Part shown: positions 6,282 through 6,420 of the stretch, in pieces
Layout: each line of letters begins with the position of its first letter
Numbering within the stretch: position 1 is the first letter of the stretch
Assembly (NCBI GenBank): GCA_031290375.1
Contig: JAITNR010000016.1
Location: 1 to 6,420 of the forward strand
Source of the DNA: Prevotellaceae bacterium
Lineage (GTDB): Bacteria; Bacteroidota; Bacteroidia; Bacteroidales; Paludibacteraceae
Direction of reading: 5' to 3'
DNA: 6,420 bases
The notes under the pieces: generated by a model
Told to the model about the DNA's origin: nothing
What the model saw: only the letters and a program-made list of their open reading frames with translations
Database searches by the model: none
Made by a program: the position numbers and the translations under genes

Positions 6282-6420
6282 ACAAAAGTACAAATTTTAG
6301 TGGACAGCCACTGCTAAATCAGCTATTATTTTTTGTAAATGGCTCAAAAATAAGGAAAATAGCGGCAAAACACAACGCGGAACGCTATGTCAAAAAGTTC
6401 GACACGCAACAGCATTTAAT
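6278..6420 (+). CDS. IS4-like transposase, DUF4372 N-terminus (partial, 3' end outside window)
   Basis: The visible 47 complete codons start at ATG 6278 and read to the window edge without a stop. NFSGQPLLNQLLFFV followed by an AERYVKKFDTQQHL stretch is the DUF4372 pattern found at the N-terminus of many IS4-family transposases of Bacteroidota (GQP, then a helix, then a D/E-R-Y-x-K-K-F-x-T segment). The DDE catalytic residues lie in the missing part, so activity cannot be judged. The ATG is chosen because the next in-frame signature, GQP, begins only nine residues later, and no Shine-Dalgarno sequence is expected in this phylum. The start codon lies in a hairpin arm, which suggests control of translation. 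The protein would move its own element by cut-and-paste transposition. Confidence 0.85.
   Translation, partial: MHKSTNFSGQPLLNQLLFFVNGSKIRKIAAKHNAERYVKKFDTQQHL

Larger units (their letters stand above)
6189..6307. repeat. outer inverted repeat arms of the IS 5' region
   Basis: CTGTCCGCTAAA (6189-6200) is the complement of TTTAGTGGACAG (6296-6307) except for one position, and that position would be a G-U pair in RNA. The right arm lies inside the transposase reading frame, over the codons for FSGQ. Between the arms sit two further hairpins (6217-6235 and 6237-6281), so a transcript entering from the left could fold into a three-way junction covering the start codon. Confidence 0.55.
6189..6420 (+). 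mobile_element. left end of an IS4-like insertion sequence (right part outside window)
   Basis: A transposase gene with an IS4-type N-terminus starts at 6278 and runs off the window. It is preceded by 90 bases dense in inverted repeats, which contrast with the plain A/T-rich thrS upstream region. The left boundary is placed near CTGTCCGCTAAA (6189-6200) because that is the outermost structured sequence. The true tip cannot be proved without the right end. No target-site duplication can be checked. The element lies about 175 bases from the thrS start, beyond the core of its predicted promoter, and would be transcribed away from thrS. Confidence 0.7.

Overview
The window looks like chromosomal DNA from a member of the Bacteroidales (phylum Bacteroidota). 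Three things point there. The debranching enzyme and threonyl-tRNA synthetase read like Bacteroidales versions of these families. The promoters I can see fit the Bacteroides -33/-7 pattern (TTTG, then TAnnTTTG) and not the E. coli one. Gene starts lack strong Shine-Dalgarno sequences and follow A/T-rich leaders. Genus cannot be fixed by reading alone.

Layout from left to right. 1-199 holds no gene, only an imperfect hairpin at 165-198. 200-598 (minus) is an unrecognised reading frame with no proper start that begins right after an in-frame TAG, probably the remnant of a decayed gene. 676-707 is a good Bacteroides-type promoter driving rightward. 739-2688 (plus) encodes a glycogen debranching enzyme (amylo-alpha-1,6-glucosidase type). 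2689-2801 is an A/T-rich spacer with an inverted pair of a short repeat. 2802-4052 (plus) encodes a GT-B glycosyltransferase resembling glycogen/starch synthases. 4075-6015 (minus) is thrS, convergent with the glycosyltransferase and separated from it by only 22 bases. 6016-6188 is the thrS leader and promoter region. From about 6189 to the window edge lies the left end of an insertion sequence whose transposase begins at 6278 with a DUF4372-type N-terminus (IS4-like).

Functionally, the debranching enzyme and glycosyltransferase form a probable two-gene glycogen operon: one trims alpha-1,6 branches, the other is likely to build or extend glucan. The GH57 amylase that I recall sitting beside this pair in Bacteroides is not downstream here. 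thrS is an ordinary essential housekeeping gene with all catalytic and editing residues present, but it lacks its usual downstream infC-rpmI-rplT neighbours.

I see no clearly new multi-gene system. The most interesting structure is the 5' end of the insertion sequence. A perfect 10-bp inverted repeat buries the transposase ATG in a hairpin whose left arm overlaps the first two bases of a candidate internal promoter. An outer 12-bp arm pair encloses that hairpin and a minus-strand terminator. This matches the logic known from IS10 and IS50, where read-through transcripts are silenced and only the element's own promoter gives translatable mRNA.
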